NCBI GenBank assembly: GCA_964006375.1
Contig: OZ023268.1
Coordinates: 84,889,835 to 84,953,834, forward strand
Source: Tillus elongatus
Lineage: Eukaryota > Arthropoda > Insecta > Coleoptera > Cleridae
Length of the DNA: 64,000 bases
Direction: 5' to 3'
Positions 55,287 through 64,000 of this stretch are shown here, piece by piece. The stretch's first letter is position 1, and each line of letters starts with the position of its first letter. A model generated the notes under the pieces. That model saw only the letters and a program-made list of their open reading frames with translations. It ran no database searches and was not told the origin of the DNA. The position numbers and the translations under genes are program-made.

Positions 55287-56911
55287 CATGAAGTGTTTAT
55301 CCTATGCAGTTACTTTGTACAAATAATATTATTTACATCGGCGATTTATTTACAAATTATTCTCGTTTTAGGAACACTGACGCGAAATTTTAGTCTCAGT
55401 CCAAACAGTTCTCGAGACTATGACAGTTTGAAACAGCAGTATGAGAAAACTAGCGATTCTAGATGGAGATGTGACCATACACTGAGTGTAAGTATTTATA
55501 GATAACTTTCATAATGAAAAACGATAGCTTAGACTTGCTTGTAAAACAAACTCACTAATATTATTGATTTATAAATTGATAAATGCAATAAAATGTATAG
55601 ATTTTTTAAATACAAATGGCTGCATTCACTAGGTTCTAATAGTTGAGTCAGTGTATGTATTTTTTTTTTTTTTTGTTCCCTCAGGGCTCGTCCGCGGCCT
55701 TGCCGCCCCGATAGCACCGCAACCCTTGCAGTGTATGTATTTATATAAATGACATGTTTTCATTGCAAACAAAGGGAAAGATTGTTAGTTACGCAGATGA
55801 TACGGCCCTAGTATATACTGAGGATTCGTGGGAAAGACTGGAAAGTCTGGTTAAACAAGATTTTTTAATGATAAAAAAATACTTCGAAAGCAATCAATTG
55901 ACACTCAATATAGATAAGACCACATTTCTAAGCTTGTCTATTCAGCAGTCTCCAAAAATCCTGTCACTGTGTTTCTCTGACGAAAACGGAGAATTTATGG
56001 TGTGCGCATCTCAGACTGTCAGATATTGGGGTGTGATTCTGGATCCCAATTTAAGATGGAAGAGCCATATAAATTACCTGGTTAAAAAGTTGAGATGTCT
56101 ATTGCCTAAATTTCGGGTTCTCAAGGACTACCTAAAAATAGAACAACTAAAAGAGCTCTACTTTGCCCACATTCAGAGTCATTCGTCATATGGCATTGTA
56201 GGCTGGGGAGGTGTCTCTAAAACACATTTGAGAAATCTTGAGATAATTCAGAAATGGTTTATTAAGATTATGTTAGGCAAGAGACGAACCTACCCGACAG
56301 ATTTATTGTTTAAAAATGCACGCGTACTTGATGTACGGCAAATATACTGTTACGCAATGTTAATTAGGCAGCATGAAAATACGGAAATTATCCATCACTT
56401 CCAGCATACTTATCAGACCAGAAATAGAGAGACGTTTTGTAGAACCACGAGATGCGCAACGTAAATTGGCCAGAGAAAGTACAGCTACCTGGAGAAGAGG
56501 CTTTACAACTGTCTACCCATTGAGTTTAAAGAAACGAATATATGCCACGCTTATAAGAGGATGTTGAAAGATAGGCTGCATCACAACAGGCAACTCATTC
56601 GTAGCATTCTAGATTGAGGCAGAATCGCAGGGTGTGTTTTGGGGCTGGGGAAATGCTGCAATGTTTGAAGAGTTCGCAAGTGTGTGTCTTTGTGTGTGCA
56701 TATGTGCCTTGACAATTCTGCATATATGAACGTGTGTGTGTGTGTTGGGGTCGGTATTATTGTGTGCTATTCTGTTTTATTTTATTTTATGTTTATTAGT
56801 GAATTTTTTTTTTAAATTCACTAATGAGGAGATCCCGACTTGAATTTTGAAAAAATTTCTTCAAATGAGCGCTAATTAGTCCCCTCAGAACACATATCCG
56901 GGGTCAGTTTC

Positions 56912-56995
<84 letters not shown>

Positions 56996-59900
56996 CACAC
57001 CGATAACTCAAAAAATAATGGGCCGATTTTGATTAAATTTGGTGAATAGCTTCCTTTTGGAAATGGCCTGGATAAGTTCGTTAGTCAGAAAAATCAGCTC
57101 AGGTTTTCCCGGAAAACTTTGTGTTTTCTTTAAAAATATATATATATATATCCGGAATTAATAAAGGAAGGGTAACCAAATTTGGTTTGCTAGTTTATGT
57201 CTTTATAGGTGAGCCACCTACCAAAATTTAGCTCTGTGGGTCAAAAGACAAAAAAGTTATGGGCATTTAAAGAAAAATAAATTGGGGTTTTCCTTAAAGT
57301 GTCAAAGTGACAATTTAGAACGTCAAAATTCGCAACATTTAGGCAAATAACTTAAATCTAATATGGGCTATGGAAAGAAAATCTCTCAAGAAGAATGTTT
57401 TACAAACCCTGAAGTCTTAGTTTCAACCGCCATTCTCCTTCATTTTACTAAAATATTTCCAGAAAATTCATTTCAAATAGACCCTTTCTCTGATGCTTGG
57501 CAGTAGTTTTAGCTATAGAATTGATCGTTTAATGGTATATCATTTTTGTCGAATTTTCGTAAAAAATCAATAAAGCTCAATATATCCGTTATTATACAAG
57601 ATATGATAAAATATTGTATACATTAATTATACGGTGTCTTGAGCTATATCTTAAAAAAAATATTGCTACAATCACAGGCTGGCCCATAAGTCGTTGGTGA
57701 TACAAGTAAATTTTTTTTTTAGTCGAAAACACCTTATGTTTTTGCATTTTCCATCGAAATATAATGCATGTTTGTAAGTTAAGAAATTCTGGACGCAACA
57801 AGTGCGTTATGGTAGCGAATTTTGATTAAATGCTTCATATTTGCTTCGACATGATTCAAGGTCGATGAACCAGAGACAGAGGCCTGACAACCTTGATCAG
57901 GCTAACCAAGAGCTCGAGTCATTGCGCAAGAGCTTGGATAAGGTTCAGAGTGAGCTTAATGAAGCTATTAAGGAGGCTGAAGTGAGCAAGGGAAGAAGAG
58001 ACTGGGCATTCTCAGAGAGAGACAAGATTGTGTTGGAACGAGAGAGTATTCGTACTTTGTGTGATAATATGAGAAAAGAACGAGATAGAGCAGTTTCAGA
58101 ACTGGCAGAATCTTTAAGAGAATCTGATGCAATAAAGAAACAACGTAACGAACTTCTGAAAGAAGTAAAAATGCTGAAGGAACTCTTGGAAGAACAACAG
58201 GACGTTCAGCAGCACGCTGACACTGAATTGCTAGATGTAGACCTGACTGGGGCGGCTGGAAGTGATTTGGGCCCATAAGTCGTTGGTGATACAAATAAAT
58301 TATTTTTTTTGTCGAAAACGCCTTATGTTTTTGCATTTTCCATCGAAATATAATGCATGTTTGTAAGTTAAGAAATTCTGGACGCAACAAGTGCGTTATG
58401 GTAGCGAATTTTGATTAAATGCTTCATATTTGAATAGCTCAATTTGCTATTAACCTATAAGGTTGACCAAGAAACGGATTTTTTCTGTTACACTTCAAGT
58501 TTACTTTCGGAAATTTCTGTACGTTTTCAAACAATAAAGTTATTTTGATGAAACATGGCACATTGTTTTTACTATATATGTTATACTGGTAATCAAATTT
58601 GATGCCTGCTTTCTGAAAAAAAAACACACACATATTTGGTATTAAAAGCATGTTTATGAAAATTCACTATCATAACGCACTTGCTGTGTCCCGAACTTTT
58701 TATATACTAGTGCTTCTATCCTTAAGTATAGGTAAACATATTTGGTATACTTACACATATCACATGTTTTGGACTTGATGTTCAACTGTCCACAGCTTGC
58801 TGAAGTTCGTAATGTGTTTCCACGCACAAGTATCTTTTTAGATACTTCAGTGGATAACTTGTGTTGATTCGACTCACTAATTTAAAATCTTTTGTATGTA
58901 TATATTTTTCTGAATAAACTGTATTATTATTATTATTTACCAGTAGCGCTGAGTTTCAGGTTGAAATCAACTGTTGTCAATTTTTCAAAGCGGCATTAAT
59001 TTTTGCATAGCTAAGTTTAGATTTATCTATTTTCATGGGTATTGTTTGTGATTCTCAATTCAAGGCAAGTTGGTTGAGATATTCCCAAATGGTTATGAAA
59101 ATGATGTGGAGTGTAATTTGATATTACATTCTCATAATAATCTTAATTTTTCATTGGTTTGGTTTTTTCATCAATTTATATATTCTTTGCAGACCTCTTC
59201 ATCTATGTTGTTCATTTTTTTGTCATTATTATTAAAATTTCATTTTTATTAAAACGATAGGAAAATAGTGCTGCAAATTAACCTCCACGTAGCTGTGATA
59301 ATCTACTCTCCTCAGAAAGACATTCTCATGAAATGTGAATTTAGGGTCCTGACTTGACCACAAAGAAAATATTCGTATTCCTGTACCCATAAACTTCTAA
59401 AACGATATATTACTCGAGTTTTAAGAAAAAAGGTCAAATTTCACCAAATCACTGTTCGTTTGTAGTTGAATTTGTTCGAAAGTTATTGCGCCTACTAACA
59501 GGCCGACACACCGACCGACCGACAGACTGACAGACCAAAAAAAATTCATTCCAGAATCTAGTTTTCTATATGTTTTGAGACTTTTTACGCCGCTTTAGCA
59601 AAAAAAATTAGAAAATTCTGATATTCCGATATTCCGTCCCCACACATTCAACCCGTAATGAAATTTCAGCACAGATTACCAGATGTTTGATGAAATTGAA
59701 AGTTTTCTAATAAACAAACCCTAAAACGTTATATTACTCGAGTTTTAACGGAAAAATGTCAATTTTCACCAAATCACCTCCATTCATCCCCTACCTCCTA
59801 GAGGGATTTTACCCAAAAACAATCTGAACTGTTGATTTATCGGTTGCTAACTGTATACCAAATTTGAAGACGATATCTCAATTAGTTTTAAAGTTATCGT

Positions 59901-62900
59901 GGATACAAGCAGACAGACATACAGACTGACAGGCAAAAAAAAATGTTCCCAAATCATGTTTTCTAGTTTTTAATACTTTTTACGACGTTTAAGTGAACAA
60001 AATTTTTTGAAATTTTTGTCGCCGATGTCATACTTCCATACGTATTGACGATGTGATATGTGAAGACGGGGCCTAGGATTGAGCCTTGAGGCACCCCAGA
60101 TAATATATCAAACCCATAAGAATGAAACCCGCCATAGGAGACATAGTGTATCCTTTCAGAAAGGTTGGATTCAAAGAAAGCAACAAAGAATCAGAGTGGC
60201 CAAAGTTACTCAGTTTATTCAAAAGTAGCGCATGCAGAATGGAATCAAAAGCCTTGCTAATGTCGAAATATACAGCATCAGTCTGAATGTTCTTGTCAAG
60301 GAAATTAGATACATACTGAGTAAAGGTACAGAGGTTAGTAACTGTAGAGCGATTTCTTAGAAACCCGTGCTGACTGGGAGAGATAAATGGATATGGTTAG
60401 GTTTGAATGTGAGTGGGCCATACCGGTCCCTCCACCACGACCATAAGGTCTATTGTGGCTCACCCCTAATGGTCTATATTTCGCCCAACAAAAACAGCCT
60501 CCTGCAGAGGTCGATAATCTTTGTGGGCGAAAGTTGATCCAGATCTTCCGGAGCAAGTTTTGTCTTGCCAAAGAGCAGATATCTAGTCCTGTCCGCCACC
60601 GGACAGGAACACAGTACGTGCTCTGCTGTCTTGTCACTCTCTATACACAGCCGGCACTCGGTCTCCTGACCGACTCCAATACGGTGCATGTGGTGACGCA
60701 AGCGGCAGTGTCCTGTATACAGGCCGACTCGAGTACTCAGTTGTTGTCTGTTTAACTCTAGAAGTTTTTTAGCCCTTGACTCAGATAGGTCATTTATGAA
60801 GTCCTTAGAGTGAGCTAATCCTGGCAGATTTTGCCATTGCTGGCTTGTCATTCTTTTTGTCCAGGTCTTTAAGGTGTGTTTTGCTGTGCATGATGTTACC
60901 CCAGCACCGATAAAGTCTCTGGGCACCACTCCTGGCAAGCGTGTCGGCCGCAACATTGCCATCATGGTCCGAGTGACCTGGTATCCAGACCAGCGACACC
61001 TCATTACAGCTGCCCAGTTCGTTGAGGACAGATTTACAACTCCATACCGTTTTTAAATTGCAACGGTAGGAACCAAAGGCATTTATTGCAGCTTGGCTAT
61101 CTGTATATATCTTTATCGATTTGTGTGTGCACTGGATTCCTATACTTTCCCTTGCACACATCTCGATGGCATACACTTCTGCCTGGTGTATAGTTGCGTA
61201 CTTGCCGAGGCTAGTTGATAGTCTAGTATCGGTGTTGCCCCCATATGCGCCGGCTCCTACTGCCATATTGGTTTTGGAGCCGTCAGCATACCAGCAGAGA
61301 TCAGCTCTCAATAGGGTCGTTTGATTTCGTTCCCAGTCTTCCCTTTCCGGGAGGACGGTCTTGAAAGACATATCTCTACTGATCTTTGTAGGCATCAAGT
61401 CTGAGACCATTCCCAGAATCTCATGACCCTCAATGTCATCAAGGAGTCCGGACCCTCCCAGACTGATTTCCTTCGGCATGCTGTCGGCCGTTTGTTTTAA
61501 TCTGTAGGTTGTCCACCTCGCCACCCTCTCCAGCCATATGTGAAGAGGTGGAATATTAAGGAGGACCTCCAGAGCGGCTGATGGTGCGGTGCTTATCGCT
61601 CCCGTTATCATCAGACAAGCTTGTCTCTGTAGGTGAGCCAGTTTGGCCCTCACGATGCTACGAAGTGCCTTGGGCCACCAATCTATGGCTCCATATGTTA
61701 TCATTGGTCTGATAACCACTACATAGAGCCAATACATCTGTTGGGGGTTTGTTCCCCAGTTATTTCCACAGATTCTACGGCATGTCCACAGGGACAGTTT
61801 AGCCCTACGGATTACATTCTTTAACTGTACGTCCCAGTTGAGCTTATCTAGGGTAACCCCCAGATATTTTGCTTGTTCCGTAAATGGAAACGTTTCCCCC
61901 CATAAGAATAGGCGGTTTTAATTTATCCAGTCTTCTTCTTCTGGTAAATGGAACAATGATCGTTTTGTGGGGGTTCACAGACATCTGTTCCCTCCGACAC
62001 CAATCATTCACTACATTTATTGCCTCTTGAAGAGTACTTGCTAGTATTTGCCCCTAACCATTATGACTAGATCATCAGCATACGTCTGGACCTCAACCTC
62101 CCACAGTCCCATAAATGGATATACATGTGGCGATAAATATCTTTTAAGAGAATATTCCAAAACTTTATTGAAATGTGACATTATTACGATCTGCCTGTAA
62201 TTTTCAGTAAGAATGTAATCTCTTTTCTTATGAATAGGACTGGCCTGAGACATTTTCCAGAGTTGAGTTGGGTTGTGTTGCTTTGTTTAAAAGAATCACA
62301 CCACCTTTTCTCAGAGCAGAGTGATACATGCTTATGATACAAGATGCCAAGTTTTACTACCTGATGCTCACTCAACGGCCTTTTGCCAGGAAAATGTTTT
62401 TTTATAACAGTTGTCGTTTTTATAATGCCCTGCCTAGTGAAATTAGAGGATTGAACACATTTACTATTTTTTTTAATCTTTGAAAGATTACCTTTGTCAA
62501 AAGGGATGTTATTTCCTCGATGAGTTCTTCTTGTTATTTATTTAATGATATATTTTTTAGTTATGTTGATTATGTATATAGTTTTTATATTTTACTTGTT
62601 TTTAATTATGCTTTGTGTACTATAGTTTACAATCTTGTATTATTATTGATGGACATGTACATTTTTTTAACAATATCACGAAGTAGGAACATAAATTGTA
62701 TAACTGGTACCTGTGAAATTAAGATATCTATCTATCTATCTATTCTTCTTCATAATTAATTTTCTCCTTATAATACAATTCCTCTAGATAGGCTCTTCCG
62801 TGTTTAACAATATCTTTTCATTGTTGTCTTTTAAAACATGACTTTTTGTTCCTAGTTTATATTGTAATCTTGTGTCATGTGGTGGTAAGCTTTATCTAAC

Positions 62901-64000
62901 TATCGTTTTTTTATTTAATTTTCAATTTAAAAAGATGTTCACAATGTTCCTGTTACACATTATATTTTGTCATTATCACTACAAATTACCGTTAATTGAA
63001 AAATACCAGTTAGATCAAGGGGAATCATTTTGTTTCTACTAAGATATTGAATTATTAATTCGTTCATTGCTCCTATTCTAGGACTTAGACTACTACAGGG
63101 AACAACATCGTGCCGCCATGAATCAGCTAGAAGTTTCCTCTCAAGATTCAGCTTCGTTAAGAACCAAATATGCTGAGCTTTTGGCAGAGAAGCAATGTCT
63201 GGAGAGCGAAAATCAGCGGCTACGCCAAGAGCTGAACAATGGTCCTGGTAATGCAGATAAGCTATTCCTGTCCCATTCCCAGGCACTCAGTAAGCTGGAG
63301 TTGGCACAGGATGAGAACAGCCGTCTGTTGAAGCAATGTGATCTAATGAACCAGGAAAGACAGGGCTTGCAGCGTCAAGTGGCTGACCTAAAAAACCAGG
63401 TGGTTAAATTATATAAAGACTACACTAAATATAGGGAGGCGCATCAGAAGTTACAGCAGCAGTATGATGATACTGAGAAGCAGCTGCTAGCTGTCAGGAT
63501 CAAAGCTAACAAAGACTTGAAGAGGCTTACTGATGAGAGAAACGCTACTATGAATGAGTATACACTTGTTATGAGTGAAAGGTAGGTAACACTGTCTTAT
63601 CCTTTTCCTCTTTGCCAAACATGGTAGAAACATAATTATATTTTTGTCATTTCAGGGATACTGTCCACAAAGAAATGGAAAAACTAAGTGATGATTTGGC
63701 TCAGGCTTTAAAGAAAAGTAAGATGCTAGATACAGACAATAAGGAACTTTTACAGGAAAAGCAGGCTTTAAACTACCAGATGGAATCACTGAGGAGAGAG
63801 ATAGCCAGTGCTCTTCATGAACGTGACAAATCTGTAAAGGAATGCAATGACTTGAGAGAAAGAGTTGGAGATTTCGGCTCAAAGTCTAAGGAAGATAACA
63901 GAGGTTCCCAGGGTAGTAGACTGACAGATAGCTACCTCTCTGGAGAGAATGTCACTAGAAAAGATCTACTAATGCTGCGACATGATTCAAGGTCGATGAA
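49743..64000 (+). CDS. dlg5: dlg5 (discs large 5), 5' part, runs off the right edge
   Basis: Dlg5 is a MAGUK scaffold with a long coiled coil, PDZ, SH3 and guanylate-kinase-like domains, acting in polarity and junctions. Exons in the window: 49743-49840 (start codon at 49786), 55372-55487, 63082-63581 and 63656-64000 or beyond. Phases 1, 0 and 2 agree across all junctions. The protein begins [18 protein letters not shown], then [38 protein letters not shown] and long heptad-rich coiled coil ([37 protein letters not shown]). About 338 residues are visible, all N-terminal to the PDZ domains. Introns are 5.5 and 7.6 kb with LINEs, (TA)n tracts and a captured dlg5 fragment. The first exon is the least certain. 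Confidence 0.88.
49911..50682. repeat. Tandem duplication (~385 bp unit) with (TA)n ends in dlg5 intron 1
   Basis: The unit 49911-50294 is repeated at 50292-50682 with few changes (for example GTGAAAGTT versus GTAAAAGTT and GATCG versus GATTG). Shared blocks include GTGTCCCGTGAACTTGGACT and ACCGGAAGTGAGCAC. Each copy ends in a (TA)n tract (50219-50294 and 50598-50682). Confidence 0.9.
50690..51695 (+). mobile_element. LINE fragment with RNase H domain
   Basis: The plus strand reads [12 protein letters not shown] then [30 protein letters not shown] (catalytic Asp), [20 protein letters not shown], then after a frame break near 51230-51250 the C-terminal [20 protein letters not shown]. This is the RNase H plus zinc-knuckle end of an I/LOA-like LINE. 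A 3'UTR-like block CCCTGAAGGACACCTGGGCG ends near 51695 in an AATAATAAG tail. Confidence 0.82.
51700..54550. other. dlg5 intron 1, mostly without recognised features
   Basis: Apart from the truncated SINE at 52255-52352 I see no element or gene in these 2.8 kb. Confidence 0.4.
52255..52352 (-). mobile_element. 5'-truncated SINE copy
   Basis: TTCTTTAACGTCAGTCTATT and TATGGCCAATCACTGACGCC match the tail part of the SINE at 35119-35445 in the same orientation. The tRNA-like head is missing. Confidence 0.75.
54552..54955 (+). other. Short direct duplication and mariner-like scrap
   Basis: GAGCATTTGCATAGGTTATT is duplicated in tandem (54552-54618). Positions 54860-54955 encode [20 protein letters not shown], similar to the DGAPPH block of the transposase relic at 15.3 kb, and run into (TA)n. 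Confidence 0.5.
54957..55020. repeat. (TA)n microsatellite
   Basis: About 64 bp of TA in dlg5 intron 1. Confidence 0.96.
55216..55283. repeat. (TA)n microsatellite
   Basis: About 68 bp of TA, 88 bp upstream of dlg5 exon 2. Confidence 0.96.
55372..55487 (+). CDS. dlg5: dlg5 second coding exon
   Basis: Acceptor GTTTTAG, donor CTGAGT|GTAAGT, 116 nt. It encodes [20 protein letters not shown] followed by [18 protein letters not shown]. Confidence 0.85.
55661..55728 (-). mobile_element. ~66-bp LINE 3'-tail insertion with TSD
   Basis: The minus strand carries GGTTGCGGTGCTATCGGGGC and GCGGACGAGCCCTGAGGG then A-rich sequence. CAGTGTATGTATTT flanks it at 55649-55662 and 55729-55742. It is the second copy of the insertion at 38568-38639, here in dlg5 intron 2. 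Confidence 0.8.
55754..56795 (+). mobile_element. LINE fragment starting at the RT catalytic block
   Basis: The plus strand reads [20 protein letters not shown] (catalytic YADD), [54 protein letters not shown] and [20 protein letters not shown]. 236 codons are open before a frame break near 56430-56460. The 5' part, including the first RT blocks, is absent. It lies in dlg5 intron 2 on the sense strand. Confidence 0.85.
56914..56990. repeat. (TA)n microsatellite
   Basis: About 77 bp of TA inside composite copy 5. A short (TA)8-9 also lies near 57136. Confidence 0.96.
57843..58269 (+). pseudogene. dlg5: Captured dlg5 coding fragment inside a repeat element
   Basis: 427 bp in a single open frame encode [19 protein letters not shown], then [40 protein letters not shown] and RERDRAV-like [18 protein letters not shown], a conserved Dlg5 coiled-coil segment. 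It begins with the same 23 bases that end the window ([14 protein letters not shown]), so it copies coding sequence that in the gene comes after position 63970. Here it lies upstream, in intron 2. No acceptor AG or donor GT sits at its edges, so it is not an exon. Two 162-bp direct copies of composite repeat flank it. Whether it was copied from DNA or mRNA cannot be told, because the source exon boundary is outside the window. Confidence 0.88.
58701..59384. other. dlg5 intron 2, no recognised feature
   Basis: AT-rich. TATTATTATTATTTA at 58922-58937 is simple sequence, possibly a LINE tail remnant. Confidence 0.4.
59385..60015. repeat. Two direct copies of a ~335-bp repeat
   Basis: CGATATATTACTCGAGTTTT at 59402 and CGTTATATTACTCGAGTTTT at 59729 start parallel blocks. 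Each continues with TTTCACCAAATCAC, an AAGTTAT-containing stretch, a GAC-rich run (GACCGACCGACAGACTGACA and CAGACAGACATACAGACTGA) and TTTTTACGCCG/TTTTTACGACG. Diverged; no coding sequence. Confidence 0.65.
60050..60385 (-). mobile_element. CR1/Jockey-like LINE RT fragment
   Basis: The minus strand encodes [33 protein letters not shown] and a GCLKAQS-like degenerate GVPQGS block. It is cut off by the next LINE at about 60390. Confidence 0.75.
60395..62256 (-). mobile_element. I/LOA-like LINE with RNase H, internally deleted
   Basis: Read from right to left: RT block [20 protein letters not shown], directly fused to [18 protein letters not shown] because the palm region between them is deleted. 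Then comes a broken stretch with [20 protein letters not shown], a long open part with thumb and RNase H, a C-terminal zinc knuckle ([18 protein letters not shown]) and a short 3'UTR with GTGAGCCACAATAGACCT, ending near 60395. This tail matches that of the GC-rich retroposon at 13453-15063. Confidence 0.88.
60474..61737 (-). pseudogene. LINE ORF2 C-terminal part: thumb, RNase H, zinc knuckle
   Basis: 310 open codons (61737-60805) hold [33 protein letters not shown], then RNase H with D in [18 protein letters not shown] in [12 protein letters not shown] in [12 protein letters not shown] and the last block [20 protein letters not shown], all catalytic residues kept. A frameshift near 60915 moves into the next frame, which runs to a stop at 60474 after [14 protein letters not shown]. 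One indel disrupts an otherwise well-preserved region. Confidence 0.88.
62260..62745 (+). mobile_element. LINE 3' end fragment with (TATC)n tail
   Basis: The plus strand encodes [20 protein letters not shown] followed by [12 protein letters not shown], a LINE C-terminal block, then an AT-rich 3'UTR ending GTGAAATTAAGA and (TATC)4 at 62726-62742. Confidence 0.7.
62746..63081. other. dlg5 intron 2, 3' end
   Basis: No recognised feature. It ends with the acceptor CTATTCTAG at 63081. Confidence 0.5.
63082..63581 (+). CDS. dlg5: dlg5 third coding exon (coiled coil)
   Basis: Acceptor ATTCTAG, donor GAAAG|GTAGGT, 500 nt. It encodes [18 protein letters not shown] to YTLVMSER, strongly coiled-coil ([20 protein letters not shown]). 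Confidence 0.93.
63656..64000 (+). CDS. dlg5: dlg5 fourth coding exon, truncated by window edge
   Basis: Acceptor TTTCAG; completes Arg and reads [20 protein letters not shown], then [20 protein letters not shown] and [14 protein letters not shown] at the edge. The last 23 bases are identical to the start of the captured fragment at 57848. Confidence 0.93.

Larger units (their letters stand above)
56796..58700 (-). mobile_element. Composite (TA)n repeat family, copy 5 (reverse), carrying a dlg5 fragment
   Basis: Inverse of copy 4: hairpin TTAGTGAATTTT../AAATTCACTAA (56794-56826), CATATCCGGGGTCAG, (TA)n at 56914-56990, TCACACCGATAACTC, the central ~550 bp (57030-57680), then CCCATAAGTCGTTGGTGATA. 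At this point a 162-bp segment is present twice (57681-57842 and 58270-58431), separated by dlg5 coding sequence. The terminal ~320-bp unit ends near 58695 with ACGCACTTGCTGTGTCCCGA. Confidence 0.75.

Noticed and set aside
57843..58269. dlg5 coiled-coil segment as a genuine dlg5 exon
   Set aside because: It is out of order relative to the exon at 63656, repeats sequence found there, lacks AG and GT at its borders and is bounded by duplicated repeat DNA.

Overview
The window is animal nuclear DNA, most likely from an arthropod and probably an insect. It is AT-rich. Its three host genes are split by GT-AG introns, and most of the sequence is transposable-element material plus very long (TA)n tracts. 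I saw no prokaryotic feature and no CRISPR array. All identities come from protein and motif recognition in the sequence; no database search was run.

Host genes. (1) Minus strand, 24682 to 5514: the first coding exons of alpha-catenin (beta-catenin-binding region and start of the middle domain). Four exons join in phase, and the rest lies left of position 1. (2) Plus strand, 29350 to 37178: a complete five-exon CDK5RAP1 gene (mitochondrial tRNA methylthiotransferase, about 610 residues). It is divergent from alpha-catenin. (3) Plus strand, from 49786 past the right edge: the 5' part of dlg5, with a start exon and three further exons of its coiled-coil region.

Element layout. 1-3059: 3' end of a Ty3/Gypsy element with its LTR. 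3.5-5.3 kb: hAT-like non-autonomous DNA. 6.1-12 kb: decayed LINEs, a (TA)n-bearing composite repeat family and a mariner relic. 13.4-17 kb: a GC-rich retroposon made of ~167-bp repeats in a higher-order array, then a foldback element with an 8-bp target-site duplication (TSD). 18.1-23 kb: four LINE remnants. 23-29.2 kb: several terminal-inverted-repeat (TIR) elements, including an 834-bp nearly spacerless palindrome. The last CDK5RAP1 intron holds a LINE relic, a head-to-head inverted pair of Penelope-like 3' ends, a tRNA-derived SINE and a 683-bp TIR element. 39.8-44.5 kb: a young, apparently intact Gypsy element nested in a (TA)n tract inside another Penelope-like relic. The dlg5 introns hold LINE pieces, a local duplication and composite-repeat material.

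Most interesting observations. In dlg5 intron 2 a 427-bp open-frame copy of dlg5 coding sequence sits between two 162-bp direct copies of the composite repeat, and its first bases match the exon that runs off the window edge. That looks like gene-fragment capture. A word near GACGCAGCAAGTGCGTTA, itself an ACGCA/TGCGT hairpin, recurs about 20 times across several element architectures and may be a shared functional site. Others are hammerhead-like motifs in Penelope tails, an in-frame duplicated splice acceptor in CDK5RAP1, and two LINE-tail insertions of only about 70 bp with TSDs.
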